Part shown: positions 35,080-48,454 of the stretch, one piece after another
Layout of the letters: every line of letters begins with the position of its first letter
How positions within the stretch are numbered: position 1 is the first letter of the stretch
Assembly: GCF_018139145.2 (NCBI RefSeq)
Contig: NC_059482.1
Span: 12,908,294-12,972,293, forward strand
DNA from: Gymnogyps californianus
Lineage: Eukaryota; Chordata; Aves; Accipitriformes; Cathartidae
Length of the DNA: 64,000 nucleotides
Direction of reading: 5' to 3'
Notes under the pieces: model-generated
What the model saw: the letters and a program-made list of their open reading frames with translations, nothing else
Databases searched by the model: none
Told to the model about the DNA's origin: nothing
Translations under genes and position numbers: made by a program

Positions 35080-35260
35080 ATTTTCCAGAATCAGCTGCCA
35101 TTTCTCCCATTAGCTTGACAGCTGTCAATTAGGGCTTCAGTGCTCTCCTGGGCCACAGTTTATTGCGTGCGGTTGATGTTGTCATTTTGTTCTTGGTTTT
35201 GCCTTGAGCACTATCATGAGCAGGAGTGAAATAGTCAATAACTGATGTATCAGCAGTTAT
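35080..35260. promoter_or_regulatory. Candidate intronic regulatory element with 14-bp palindrome
   Basis: TTGACAGCTGTCAA at 35115-35128 is a perfect palindrome made of two TGACA MEIS/TGIF half-sites around a CAGCTG E-box. It is followed by a TCAATTAG homeodomain site. The surrounding sequence is complex and non-repetitive. Confidence 0.4.
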
Positions 35261-37289
35261 TTCTTAAATTGGCTTACAAGTCTGCATTTTTCCTCTTTTT
35301 ACTAAAGATTGTTTTGTAAAGTGATTAGAATGAATTGTGACTGCTGCAGGGTTATGGGAAATGCAGTGAAGCTAGGGTGAGTTAGCAGGATTAGAGTGGG
35401 TCCTTTTTGTCAGCCCTGTTTGCAGGATTAGCGGAAACTATATAGAAAAGATCACCTTCAGGGTGAAGTGTGGGGTAAATTTTTAAGTGTGCTACGTGCA
35501 CGCTTATGTAGAAACATATGGTGGTACAGAGTGAACGAAGAGAAATAATTTGCCAGGATGTAAAGTAACCTTACGTGTTATCTTTCTGAACAAACCTTGG
35601 CACTGCTAGTTTTACGGTGTAATAATCCATATTTTAATCCAATGTCGTGACCGTTTCCTAGCGAATCCAAATACAGATTGTCAGATTTTAATACAGCCCT
35701 ATTTACAAGGTGCTGCTAGTAGATCAAGTATTAAGATGCCTGAAGTGTTGCATTGTCAAGTAAGAGTGTATGTATATGCATGGTTGTGATACAACACCGA
35801 AAATAACATAGTTGCAGAGCAATCGTGTGTTATCTATGAAATACTTCAGCATCATTTACTAAACAATCTACCTCAGGTGTTTGAGCCTGATTTTTTTTTC
35901 TTCTGTGTGTGTTTGGTTTTTTTTTAAATTTAGTTACGCCCAAATTGTGGTTTATCAGCCTTAAGTTAAAAATGAAAGGTGAATACAATATATTGTATTT
36001 GGTAACAATGATATGGACTGGTACATCCAGACAGATAATATGCAGTTGTAATTAGACTGAATAGACAGGCATTCATTTTTAAATTCTTTGACACATGCAT
36101 AAAATAGTCATATAATAAGATAAGATGACAATTTTATGTTAGGTTGATAAAGTGTCCCGATACATGCATTTAAATGTCTGTAAGCCTTTTTTTATCCAGA
36201 CAGATTAATTCTAGTTTCCAGCATTTGCAGTTAGACATTAAATTAATTTTAAAAATCCCACTAAACAATGGATGCGTTGCTTTTCTTTTTTTGTGTTTCA
36301 TTACCTAAAGCAGGAGGATTGAAAAAAATTATGCAATTGATTTTTCTTGATCTCAACATTTAAAAAAAAAATGCATGAAAATTGGCTCAAAGGATTTAAA
36401 GCATAGTCCACGAGAGACTGTATTGTAGTTTTCTTAAGTGTAATAATGCAGAATAGAACATTGTCAGAGCTTGAAATTGTTTGTCACCATTTTCATAAAA
36501 AGAACTGTAAGAGTTGAAATAAGTAGGGCTTAATTTCAGAGAGTGCGAGATTCATCCTACTGCATTTTCCCGATTTTGCGCCTGAAAGATATTTTGGTCA
36601 TCTCAGTAGAGAGCCAATCTGCAGAATTTAAACACTTCTCTTTGCAAGCATCAACTTTAACATATTTCTCAGAAAATGTTCAAAGGTTTTTTTCCCCGGG
36701 GGTGGAGGGAGAATGGGGAAGGAGTTACCAGAAGATCATAAAATATCTGAAAGCTCTTTGCCAAGGCCATTACCTGGCTTGTTCGGGCAGTGAAGGTGCG
36801 ACTCTTCAAGAATAATCTAAGTTCATATTTTAGACTTAATTATAAATTATTAATTAATTCTGTCAGGACACATGTTATTAATTATGACTCTCTTTTCTTC
36901 ATTCAGAACAGCTGTTGGGGATCGTGTAAGTCCACTGTATTTGTTGGTGTGGGAGTTTACCAATGAAGAGGTCTCCATGCCCCAGCCTGCCTTACCTTTA
37001 CCTCCCATCCTCTTCATACTGGGGGTTACTGTTAAACAGCTAAGCTAAACTTGACATCGCTTGGAATAAATACAAGTTTTGAAGTGATTCAGTGTGCTCA
37101 CAATTAGTGAACGTTTTTACGGAGATGGTTTTTAGGTCCTGTCCATAAATTATTCTTGTTTTAGCAAGACTGTATGGTGGTGGGGAGGTCAAAAGAGCAC
37201 TGACCAAGCCTTAGCGAGGGGGAAGCGAAGCAGTTTTCATGCCCTTCCGCCAAACTCCCACCAAACTTCATGCATTAGCGTAGAGGAAA

Positions 37290-37510
37290 GAGCTGTTTTA
37301 TTATTCGTTTGGAATAATTCAAATTCATTTACTTTTGATATTTCCATCATTAAATTGAGCCCTCTGTTTCAGTTTCTTATGTATTCTTTGCGGAATGCAT
37401 GTTGCATAAAATAGGCAATTTTTAATGAACAATTTAATGTAAATGGGTTCTGAATTTAAATTAATATTAATGAAGCTTTGAGTGAATTTATTTTGCATAC
37501 GTAAAGGCTT
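37290..37510. promoter_or_regulatory. AT-rich candidate regulatory block
   Basis: Dense homeodomain- and POU-type motifs (AATTTAAATTAATATTAATG, TTTTGCATAC, GCATGTTGCATAAAAT) in complex AT-rich sequence. The support is composition and motifs only. Confidence 0.2.
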
Positions 37511-39360
37511 GTAACTCTTTCACCCATACACTCTTGTCTTTATGTACTAACACATTGGTTAGGTGAATTGGCTAGTTTCCATATTTCGTGATTGAAAAAC
37601 TTTAATGGATTTTACATGGATATTTGTGCTAGTGCAGCTTTATGCAGGTTAGTATCTCTATTAAAAATGTACCTACCTTTATATTCAGATTTTTGTAGTT
37701 AACGTTTTACTGTGTTACCCCACCGTTTCTATATATTTCTTTCTCCTTTGGTTTCGCCTTTATGCTTAGAGAAAAAATTATTCCAACAATAGTCACCACA
37801 GTCAAGATGTTTTCTTTCTTTGCCTTACCTCTAATGCATTATGTATTTAGGAATGATGGGATGTTCTATAATTAATTCTGTTAGATGTAATTGCTATAAT
37901 CACTTTGATGCTACACATAATAAAAGTAATATGGTAAGCATACGAAAAAATATAAACACCTTATTGTAACACTTTATGTAAAATTCTTTTAAAAATCTTG
38001 TTTAGAGCGGAACCTCTGCTTCCGTATTTTGTCAGAGCTAACATTTATTTTAAAGTACATTACTTTGTAAATGAATGAATTTTAGATATTGAAAAGATTT
38101 TGACTGGCAGGTTGTCTTATATGTGCACGCGTATATCTCTGACTCTGTGCGCTATTAAAGATGTAGTTCATTAATAAGCCAGTCTTCAGCGTTGCTGCAA
38201 GTGACACGTAAATATCATTGTATATATCATGAAATAAGAGACAAATTTGTACATTGTATTAAAATCCAGTACATAGTAAATAACACAGAAGTGGAGTTGT
38301 ACAGCGGAAAGCTTCTTTGTAGCGCAAAATTATGGGAAATATAAAATGTATGAAGGGTAGCATGTAACTAGAGAGGGAGTTTTTCAGGCATAGTCCCAAG
38401 TGGGAAAAAGACTATAGAAGGTGATTTCCTCCCCCCCCTTTTTTTTAACAAGTAGCTTTGAGTTATTGTTTGCAAACACAGTTTTTGATAGAGAGGAAAT
38501 GAAAAAAATATGTGCAATGGGTTAAGCTGTGTAGCTGATACCCTTGATTCTGTAACAAAAAATGTTAATATGGCCATAGTTCTTAATTAGTTGCACACCA
38601 TACTTAATGCTGCAAAGGTCACTTGGTTTTATGGTCCAGCTTCGTCTATGAATTTGTATGTTTCCCCCCAAATTTATATTTCACTCTCCCGTATTTTCTA
38701 AGCAATTGAGTGTGCAAATCGTGGTTAAAATACAAACTAGAAACAAGACTAGAAAAACACGTTTAGCGTGGACAAAGAAGAGTTTTGTTTTTTTTTTTTT
38801 TTTTGCTAGTGTTATTTTCAAATAATGCACAGTCTTTGCATGGAGAGCAGAAGTATTACATTTAACTTCTGTAAGCTGAACAAACAAACCCCGATCAACC
38901 TCTCGCTGAATTGTTCTGGGGAAGAACAGAACAGGGTGCTGTTTCTGAGTATCTCTGGGACTGGGCTCGGTGCCTGCAGTTCTTTTCCTGCTAGGTCAAG
39001 CCTGTTGCTGGAGGGCCAGATCTCAGCAGGGGCCTCCTGGAGGCTTGGCGAGGCTGCTCAAGACTGGCAGCCATCAGTCATCCATCTGTGACACAGAGTC
39101 TGTTTTTGATGGCAGGGATGATAAAAGGCCTGGGAACTGTATAGGCCCTTGTAATCAGGGCCAGTGCTGACATCCTTCTCAACTTTGACAGCTTCTTCCT
39201 TTTCTCTCTTCACCGCCAAGACTGTCTCAACTGGATTTTTTTTTTCTCTCTCTTGTTTCATGTACTTGATCAGTCTCAGATGCTGGGAATTATTTTTTTC
39301 TGAAGGGAGGGGGAGTGTTTCTTTTGGTTTGTGGGTTGGGCAGGTGTGAGAGGAAGTCTG

Positions 39361-39385
39361 TTTTTTTTTTTTTTTTTTTTTTTTT
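39361..39385 (+). repeat. Poly(T)25 tract
   Basis: An uninterrupted run of 25 T directly before a motif-rich block (39386-39610). No retroelement body is recognisable beside it. Confidence 0.9.
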
Positions 39386-39610
39386 GTACTGTAGGCCTGT
39401 TGCTAATTAATGTTCCTCCATAAGATTCTGTCGGAGTTGAGTAATGTTTTTGATCTTTATGCCTGATAACTGCATACTTAATGAGATTTCAAAGCTGTGA
39501 GTGCAGCTCCCTACAATTATTGACAGATGCCTTTTCTTTGCCATTGGGTTCAGCTTCATAAATCCTCCTGCAGTAATGAGGTTCAGAAGTGCCACCCTGC
39601 CAGTGAGCTA
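39386..39610. promoter_or_regulatory. Candidate intronic regulatory element
   Basis: The block contains GCTAATTAATG (TAATTA at 39404-39409), TTTTTGATCTTTATG (TCF/LEF type) and TTATTGACAGATGCC (TGACAG at 39521-39526). The block abuts a T25 run on the left. Confidence 0.35.
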
Positions 39611-40430
39611 ATGAAAGAGGGGGGGAGGGAGGGAACAGCTCATGCCTGCCTGACACATTTTTTTCCTTTAAAATTTACTATGCAGATGTCAAGCTGTGGG
39701 ACGATTACTTCAAACATGCTAATTTTTATCTTGCTTTTGTGTCAAGCCTGCATGCCATTTTTCCCCCCCAATAATAAATAAAAATAGAAACCTCAACCTA
39801 TTTAAATTTTATCATGGATCATAACTATTGAAGACTTTGATATATGTGTGTTCTTTTGCAGTTTCCAGTCAGTGGAGCAGTTTTTTGAAATCCGAAGGGC
39901 AGAGAGAGGATAAAAAAAAGGGGGGGGGGGCAGGGGGAAGCTGCCTCGGCCGCACGTCGGCCTGCCCTAACCGTGCACTTGAAACATCAGAGATTTCATT
40001 TTAGAGTTCTGAAACTAAATCCTGGTGGAGAATAGCCGCACCATGCCAAACAGTCGATTTCCTTTTCAGCAGAGCCATACATCACTGACCCACCCTTCCC
40101 TCCCGACAGAATGACATGTGTCATTTATCACACAGGCCCTGCCAGGCAGCACGGGGGGTGCGCGGGGGGAGCTCCCTTTCCAGCACTGCTGTCTTTTCCC
40201 CTTAGCACAGCCTGGCTACGGTGCAGCGCCGGCTGGGGAGAGGGACAGTCAGGGAGAGGGACAGTCGGCCGGGGGAGAGGGAGAGGGAGAGCGCCTGTGC
40301 TGGGGGGGAAACTGGCAGAGTGACTGAAGAGGTTATGTTCTTTCATATTATCTGCTAAGTCGTCTTGTTCAACCCCCTGAAGATTTTCCCCTCCTGTTTT
40401 CTCTCTCTCTCACTCTCTCTTTATTTCCTT

Positions 40431-40440
40431 TTTTTTTTTC

Positions 40441-40465
<25 letters not shown>
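40431..40465 (+). repeat. Poly(T) tract (T9-CC-T24)
   Basis: A T9 run and a T24 run separated by CC, preceded by a CT-rich tract (TCTCTCTCTCTCACTCTCTC type). Confidence 0.9.
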
Positions 40466-40471
<6 letters not shown>

Positions 40472-40479
40472 GGCAGTTG

Positions 40480-40760
40480 GGACAAACTGGCTGACACGTA
40501 TCATTCAAGCAGCACCAGCTTGCTGGGGGTTGTGTAAATGAATCTGGGAGCTCTTGGTTTCACATGATTCAAACGTGCATTATTGAAGATGGATGTTCCT
40601 TAAAAAAAGATTGATGATGGATATCAGGCTTATAGTGCCATTTATCATTTTGAATATTATTTAGACTTGCCGTGTAAAGCTGTAACTTGAGAGTTGGATG
40701 AGCTGGGACAGAATGGAGGCCTCGGCATACACGTTGTGATTGATGGCTTTGCTTTCTCAT
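40480..40760. promoter_or_regulatory. Candidate intronic regulatory element
   Basis: Complex non-repetitive sequence with TTTATCATTTTGAATATTAT, TTCAAACGTGCATTATTGAA and TTGTGATTGATGGC (PBX-type TGATTGAT). It follows a long poly(T) tract. The inference is from motif content. Confidence 0.3.
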
Positions 40761-42339
40761 TGTTTGTTACCAGATACTAGCCAGTCATTACAGGAGTGCT
40801 TTACAATTGTTTTAGGGGCTGGATTTCCATGTGTGTATGTGTGTGTGTTTGTACAACAGAGAGAGGGATGGGCAGACACAGAGTTAAGTTTTTAGTGAGA
40901 GCATTTCAGTAATTGTAAAGAATGTAGGCAAAGCTATGGCCCGTGCAAGGGTACAGGCAATCTTTTGCATGAATACAGAGACATGCCGTACGTAACACTA
41001 AGATATAAGCAGGACTGTAGCTGTTGCAGCGTAGCATTGTCAGGCATTGCCAGTTCCAGTATAAAAACGTGCTTTAAAAATGTGCTTGTGAACAGATGAA
41101 CGCGCTCCAGCTTCCTTTTGCTAACAGGCTGCATTTTGGTCCCATAATGGCAAAGAAAACAAAGTTCTAGAACATAATTATTTCAGCGTTTACATTTTTC
41201 TTTTCTGCCCACCCTCTTCACCCAGTGTTGTGAATCTTTGAGTCCTGGCATTCACTTCCAGGTGTCCAGGATGCTCCTGGAGGTGGACGGCCTGTCCCTG
41301 CAAATAGCAAGGGCAATCCCTTCCCCTTTTGAAGCAGTTTTGCTGGAACCAGGACACCCCCACCTGCTGGAAGAATTAAGGAAGCAGCTTTTTATAGACA
41401 ATTAGGTCTTGTCTTGGAAGCACAGGCAGTGACTATCAGGAGATAGACACTCCAGCAGTAGAGGTGCGTAGTGCAGAGCTTCAGCAATAGGTAGTGCCAA
41501 AACTTCATGTGATGGAGTGTTTGTGCACAAACATCTCCGGGCAAGTGCAATACACAGCCCGGTTAAACTTGTTCTGAGTTGACAAACTATTGAGTGTTTC
41601 TTGCCTGGCACATTGTACAAAAATCGAATGATTGACAGGAATGGTAGGTAAAATTAGATGAGAATGGCTTTTTGTTGAATCAGTCTTGAATTTGCACAGG
41701 TAGATGGTATTTTTGAAAAGCTGCTTGTCACATGAACTTTTTCTTCGATTGCGAGATGACCTCCTAGCAAGAGGGAATTATAGCAACATTTAATAAACAA
41801 TGTACAGCGTTTATGTTAAAACATGTTTCACAAACCCAACAGTGACTTTATATGAGTTTTACGGAAATGAGTTTTTCAGAAATCTAGCGTTTGTTATTCC
41901 TTCTACAAATTCAGTTCAGTTTGCTTTTGGTACACCCAGTTGCCAAAAGTAAGGAGAATTCAAGTTTATACGCTTCATTCAAGTCCAACATCGTGAGAAA
42001 ACCCTGAAAAAACATAATATTTTCTATAAAGCCTTCAACAGTAGAAGGTAAAACTTTGATCTCCTACCCCTGCACTTGTGTAACACAGTGGGTAATTGAA
42101 GTACAAGTGCCAATTTGCTGGAACAATTGTAAACACACCTTGATACAAATGGCATCATTGCATTCTTACTGATTAGAAAACTTTGCTATTAATAGACACA
42201 AAGTCCATTTCAGGTGTAATTGTTAAGGAGCTGAGTGCACTCATGGGAAGAAACCTTGTTTTGTTTTTTGTTCGCTTTTATTCTTATCCCTTTTTTCAGT
42301 TTTATAGCCGGAGACATGATTTATTGCAGCCATCCATCT

Positions 42340-42700
42340 TTGGGGCTCATCCATCACATCCTGGTTGCTAGGCAATCATGGCAGCAGCTGTTTGCTTTGA
42401 ATCAGACAGAAAAGTTGTCAATCATCAAAGGCAGGTGAATAGCATTAGAAACACGCTATTGTCAGACGGAATAATTAATCAAAGAGAGAAAAGATAATTA
42501 AAAAGATATGACCCTTGCAAGTACTTGCTCTGGGTTGCCTGGAAAAAAGAAAAACTGCCTGGTCTTTTCTAGACACTTAAGCAGCTGAGGGCTGATAAAA
42601 TATGCACTCTGCAGTGCATAGTTTTTAATTAATTGAAAAAGGTTCAACATTCAAAGACGATGCTGGAGAAAAGTCTGATTATGAGCAGAAGTAATATTTA
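42340..42700. promoter_or_regulatory. Candidate intronic enhancer with X-box and PBX/TCF motifs
   Basis: GTTGCTAGGCAATC at 42364-42377 is a near-perfect RFX X-box. It is followed by GTTGTCAATCATCAAAGG (PBX/MEIS and TCF-type), ATAATTAATCAAAG and AGATAATTAAAAAGATA. A 20-bp imperfect palindrome TATGCACT-CTGC-AGTGCATA lies at 42601-42620. Confidence 0.45.
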
Positions 42701-44317
42701 TTGTTTGCATGAAAGGCTTGACATGGAGTTCTAACTTTCTGTCACAAATCTCCTGCATGCTTGCTCTAAGCCTCTTTCAGCTTTACTATCTTCACTGGCA
42801 GTTACTAGAGTGTGTGGTTAGTCCATCCAAGTAAGGGTCCTACGGCTTTCATCCAGCCTTTTCATTCTGGGCCACCTTTTCAGTGTATTGTCTCATTTGC
42901 TATCCTGTATAGCAGCTATCAGAGTTGCACTAGCTCTGCCATCAGCAAGGCAGGCGAAGCTCGACAAGTCTGCAGTATTGCTCTTCATTCAGTATAGGAA
43001 AGATGTTGAGGCAGTACCTATCTCATTTCCAATCAGCGTGTGGAATAACAGGCTCTTGTGAGCTGATTCCTGAACCCGATTTTCCAGCGATCCTGTTATT
43101 TTTAGCTGGAATGATAAAAAGGATGCTACAAAGCCCAATTTCCAGCTCCTCAGAGTTTGGATACCCTGGTAGTAGATGCAGCATAGCGTGCCCCAGTACA
43201 AGCGTACACAGGAATGCACTTCTGGTGTAGAGCGGCATTGACCAATGTTTGCAAAACAGCTGGGTAGAGCTCATACTGCTGTCAGTCTGCAAATTGAGAC
43301 TGGTTTGAACGTTATAGTTGCCAAAAAGCTGGATATCTGAAGCCGCAATATGGTAAACCATCTTTGTGAGAATGGAATGTCGTATTTCTGATTGTCGGGC
43401 AAAGTACTCGTACTCCAAAAAACCCCAACTTTGGTGTTTGTTCATGCTTAGAAGGTAAGATGTCTGTGGACATACTGATCACAGGAGAACATAAGTATGA
43501 TGATTGCATTATTAGAGTTTCTTCTTTTAAAAAAACATTTTGTAAGTAGTGACTGCCACGTTCCCTCTCTTTGTGTTTTTTCATTTTTTATTTCATACTT
43601 CCTTTACCGTGTTTTCTAGAACTGAACAAAGAAACTTCAAGTTTGTGCTGCCAGGAGAACAAAACCACTATTTTCAATATCAAAACTAGATATTAGTGTT
43701 GATTATCAGCAAGATTTGCAAGGATATATGCTGTGAAATATTGGGAATTAAAATTGCAGAATGAAAACCTTACACACTGTTATTGCACACCCCATCCCTT
43801 CCACGTTGGCCAATTCCTTGGATTATTCTTTGTGTAATTCTTTGCAGCAGTGTGTCAGAAGCAGCTCCTCTGCTAATTGTGTGTAGCCTGTATCACATTT
43901 TCTGCTCTCACACCCTGTTTCACTTGTAATCATTCCAGTATTTACTTAGAGGAAGAGAGAACACAGCTAAGAAGGAAACAGGGTACCATCTGAATACTGC
44001 GTATGACACATCTGCTGCATAGCTGGTAGCAGGAAGCTCAGGCTGAAGTTAACTTGGATGACTTGGAGAAATCTGTAGCCTCAATTAATGTTTCGTATTA
44101 GTGATTCCTCAGAAAGTAATGTTCATCAAAGTTTGTGTGAGAAATAATAAAATCTCTCTAAAAGCATAGTAGTACATATTAGCATTAGCTTTAGAGATAT
44201 CCTCCATACACTGTGTGACCAAAGTCAGTATCACCCATGGCTAATAGCATAGCACTTTTGTAAAGTTAGGATGTTGTCTAGAGTTGCTGGCAGGTATTTT
44301 TTTAATTGAGCTAACTT

Positions 44318-44332
44318 CCCCCCCCCCCCCCC
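44318..44332 (+). repeat. Poly(C)15 run
   Basis: A run of 15 C in otherwise AT-rich intron sequence. Such runs are error-prone and may be length-variable. Confidence 0.9.
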
Positions 44333-45344
44333 ATATGTAGTGATAATTCAGTTTGACATATTACTGGCATTTTTGTTATAGGTGTGTGGGCCCTGTGCCT
44401 GTACAGGGCAAATGGGTGTATGTTTGTGTATGGGTATGCAGTGCTTTCTGTAGCATGTTTTTGTGTATTAAATAAATGTGGGATAGCCATGCCCGCATGT
44501 GAGGTGACATGTTTATGGCTATAGAGCTCTTTCCTCCTTTGCTGGGAAATGGATTTGTCTCCTTTTCACATATCAACACCTCGGATACCTTTTCAAGTAT
44601 TTGCTGTATTTCAGATCTGCTGATCACAGTTTTATTTACTGATAGGGGAACTGTGGCAGTAGTTCCCTAATGGAGGGATATATAGTGCTGACATCAAGAA
44701 AATGTTGGATAAGAGACATATGGATAGATGGCTGCATGTTGGAATATAGGCAGCTATTGTTTAGTCTGATAGTGATTTCTTAGCAGATTATAGACAAAAG
44801 TTCTCCGTGATAATCTGTTTCCCTCTACTCATCAAATTGAGGTGGATCTTTTCCCTCTGATTTTTCCCAGTCTCTTTTCCGTGCGTGGTGTTGAGGGAAG
44901 ACAGAATAGCTATTCCCCATTTGTAATATTTATTGATTCACAGGTGAAAGAGGTTGGACTCTATGAAAGGATTTTTCTGTCCTAGCCCTTTCCTCATCCT
45001 TCCCCAAATGCAGGTTGCTTTTCCACTTGTATAAAGAAAACTGCTTAGGAAGTTGAAATACCTTGGTACTGAACGTGCTAAAGCTAGATTGCCTTTTTGT
45101 TCGTATGAAGTGAAAAATGGACAGAATATGTCAAACATTAACACCATAACAGATAGTAAACTGTTTTGCTTTAACTGGTGGAAGAATGTGCAAAGGGAGT
45201 TTAAAATAAACAGTCAAATAATAATCAAGCATTTGCCAGTGTTTAACTCGCTGTGTTAAGTAGAATGTAGTATCTGAGTAGGGACCACCGAGTTACATGA
45301 TATTTGTATACTGAGAAAAATATCGTGAGGAAATATATATAACG

Positions 45345-45380
45345 TGCTTGGCTGAACTATGTCCTATGCTTGGCTGAACT
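45345..45380 (+). repeat. Direct repeat of a 14-bp unit
   Basis: TGCTTGGCTGAACT occurs at 45345-45358 and again at 45367-45380, a 22-bp period. It looks like a small local duplication. Confidence 0.85.
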
Positions 45381-48300
45381 GAATAAGCGCGTAACACTTC
45401 CTCCCCACCCCAGTACGTACACTTGCATATTCCAGCCTCTTACATTGCAGCTATCTGACAGATATTCTTCAGGTCTGTCCTCCTCACTGCAAGAGATCCA
45501 GGGTATTTCTCACTGTCTTTAGAGAGCGCTATCTCCTTAAAGGATTGAGAATATGTGTTTCCTTCTGAAGATTTCTGATATGAGAGAGACTTTTTATTCC
45601 ACATTTTTAAGGTTAGTTGCCCTTTCTGTTCCTCTCAGTGTAGCTTGCTGTTCCATCTTTTATATGCACAGTGATTTTAGGGTTTCAGTCCTACAAGCCT
45701 GTGCAGTGAAACAGAAATATTTCTTATCTCCAGTTTTCAGTTTGTCAGCAGTGTGCTTAAGAAGAGTCTTCTGCAAGCTAAGCCTGAAGCTTGGAAGATG
45801 TCCTGGTGTTCTCTAAGTGAATGTCCTTCAGTGTCCGAGCCACACTGCAGTGAAATGCATGAAATACATTTGTATGTACTTCCTTATAGATGTAAAGTAT
45901 GAAAAATATCTTGTTTTATTCAGCGTATTTTCTAGGATACCTCTTCAGAAATGACAGGGGTAAAAGATAATGGGCTTACTGTCATAGGTGCAAGATGACT
46001 AACTCATGTCACCTCATAATCCAGGAGCAGAGCCAGACGGCCTCGAAGATAAGGATTCGTCAGATACAAGCCATCAGTCAGGGTACTACTTTCACTCTAA
46101 TGTGTAGGTTAATTGTGTAGAAAGGAGCAGGAGTGGAAATGCCTTCAGGAGAAGGGAGAGGAAGGACTAGTGCCATGGAGAAGAAAAGACTGATAGGTAG
46201 AGATCTGGACCACTGTATGGTCCCCAAAATAGAAATATATGAATTCATAGGTTACTCTCATTCAGTTTTACCTTCAAAATCCCATATACACTGTGCTGTT
46301 GTTTTAGAGTTAAATGTATGCTTTGCTTTCTAGTTAACCCCAAAATCCCCTTGCAATTGCCATATTAATTTAATTAGTTAGATAGCTTGTGCATAAGAGT
46401 ACAATTCTGGTAACTGCCTTCACTTTATGAGTAACATGGGGAGACGTAAACTAGGTGGACTAACTGGGTCAGACTTGTTGCAAATTTTATTGAAAGAATA
46501 TTTGAAAAGTAGAAGGTAGAACTTGAAACAGCAAAGATAGTGTGTAAGTGTTTTTTTATATGCTGAAATGTATCATTTACCCAGGATACCTTGTCTTCCT
46601 TTGTTTTTGCTCTGGGCCTGCAATAAAATGCTTCCTATCTATATTAGTTAGCAGATACTCCGACGTAATATATGAGAAAAGTGGTGCATTATTTCCTCAT
46701 GCTTATATGTTTTCTGTGTAAAATATTCTAGCAGCAGTGAAATCTTGCTATGTGATTGCGTTTCGAGATGGTTAGCTGAATAAGCAGTAGGACAAGCAAG
46801 CAGTAAGCTGAATGAAGGAAAAAGAAATAAAATTTTACAGCACATTCTTGTTGTAGGAGTGTGCAACACAAAATTGTGTGACTCAAATGCTCAATCTGGT
46901 CTTCATGATTAAGCAATAAACAAATTACAAAACAAAGTTATCGTCCTTTTGAAACTGGTGCTCAGTCGTGAAAAAGCGAAGTATTTAACATTTCTCAAAG
47001 GAAAACATCTTTTGTTACTTGATGTTCACTGGTAGTAGTTTTTAGTTAACAAAACTATTTGTTTGCATTAGGGTAAAATTAAGAACTTTTTTGTAGACAC
47101 TACAGACACTTTGTAAAGTTGATTTACTGAATGTTGATAAAAAGAAACAAAATAGTTAAAATTTATGATAAAATGACTGGTGTGTTTTGTTGTAAGGACT
47201 GGAAGAATACACTCAGATTATGCTATCAACTTTATGTTGTAAAGTAGTACAAAGTAGTAATTGTAGCGTAAAGTAGTTTGGTTACATTGCCTAAGTAGAA
47301 ATGTCTTTGTGTGTTGCATGTTTGTGTCATGCCTGACATAATGGAGTGCTAATCCATGAGTGGGTCTTCTTGGCAGCAGTAGTACAAACCTGTAATAATA
47401 ATAACACTCTGCAGTCCCCCAGATTTTGCTGCTTACATCCAGCAGAGATGTCCCTGTGTGTTTTGTTGTGTTAAAAACTGTGAGCGTGTAATGATTATTG
47501 AAGTCTGTCAGATCACTGATGTGCGCTGTACTTTCCAGACAAGACCTCCCTCAAAACTTTAAAATGGCAATTTCTTAACCTAAGGAATTTGCATTCTTAT
47601 AATTGGGATCTTGGATATATTCAATGTGGGACGCACCTGCACTGAGAAAGGAGGCGTTAGATTCTTCCTTGAGTCTACAACAGTTGCTTATCTGGGTATT
47701 AGCGGTACCAGTTTTTAGTGTGATTAAGGAGCTGAGGACCAGACAGAAAGTCAGTCTCTTCAGGGATGTATTTATCAGAGTGCGAAAGGAGCTTTCAGCT
47801 CCCCCTTCCCTCCCCTGCCCATGCCCTCAGCTCCCTGGGCTGGTGTGGAGCCTGGTGGGTGGCACTGCTCCGTTACTGCACAAACCTCTTGTCCCCATCA
47901 CGGCTGCATCCAGCCTGTGTGGGGAAGAACTTTCTGCTGGATCTCACAGACCTATATGCAATGGACCATATGTGAGAACTGTTTTGCTGAAGCAAATGCC
48001 TGTCACTTTACATACAGTAACAGCTTTACATCGGCTGTTAAGGTAGGTCAAGCAGTCTAGGGCTATAGGTAGTAAAAATGAACTTAAATGGTACGGGCTG
48101 GAGAGCTTCAGTTCCTCTCCTGGGTCTGCTTCCATGTCGCAGAACGGTAGGACATAAATGCGGAGGGAACTTGAAAGAGGCTGTCCAGTCCTTCGCCAGT
48201 TCTGCTGACTGCAGCCGTGCCCTTGGCAGACGTTCATGGACAACCCAGAACTTGCCAGGCAGTATCTTCAAGTGCCCTTCCTGCAGCTGCATATTAGCCT

Positions 48301-48454
48301 GACTTGTGGAGTTTCCTATGGGTTATTTCACTTTCAGGTATCCTACAGACTGACTTTGTTGATAGCTTGAAGCAAAGGTTTGGAGCAGTCTGCACTGCTA
48401 TGGATTGTCCTTCGGAGTAAGCCATGGGGAGTGATGCTTCCAATGTTCGCTCTT

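Larger units (their letters stand above)
43000..48450. other. Intron 1 stretch without recognised elements
   Basis: Single-copy AT-rich sequence. Apart from the C15 run (44318-44332) and the 14-bp direct repeat (45345-45380) I see nothing specific. A GC-richer patch at 47780-48300 has open frames on both strands with no recognisable domain. Confidence 0.5.

Noticed and set aside
44951..44972. GAGGTTGGACTCTATGAAAG as a CR1 3' end
   Set aside because: Only the GGTTGGACT part resembles CR1; the expected downstream sequence and the terminal ATTCTATGA-type repeats are missing.
47603..48046. 147-codon open frame in intron 1
   Set aside because: It begins at a non-ATG codon, overlaps frames on both strands, and no domain is recognisable.
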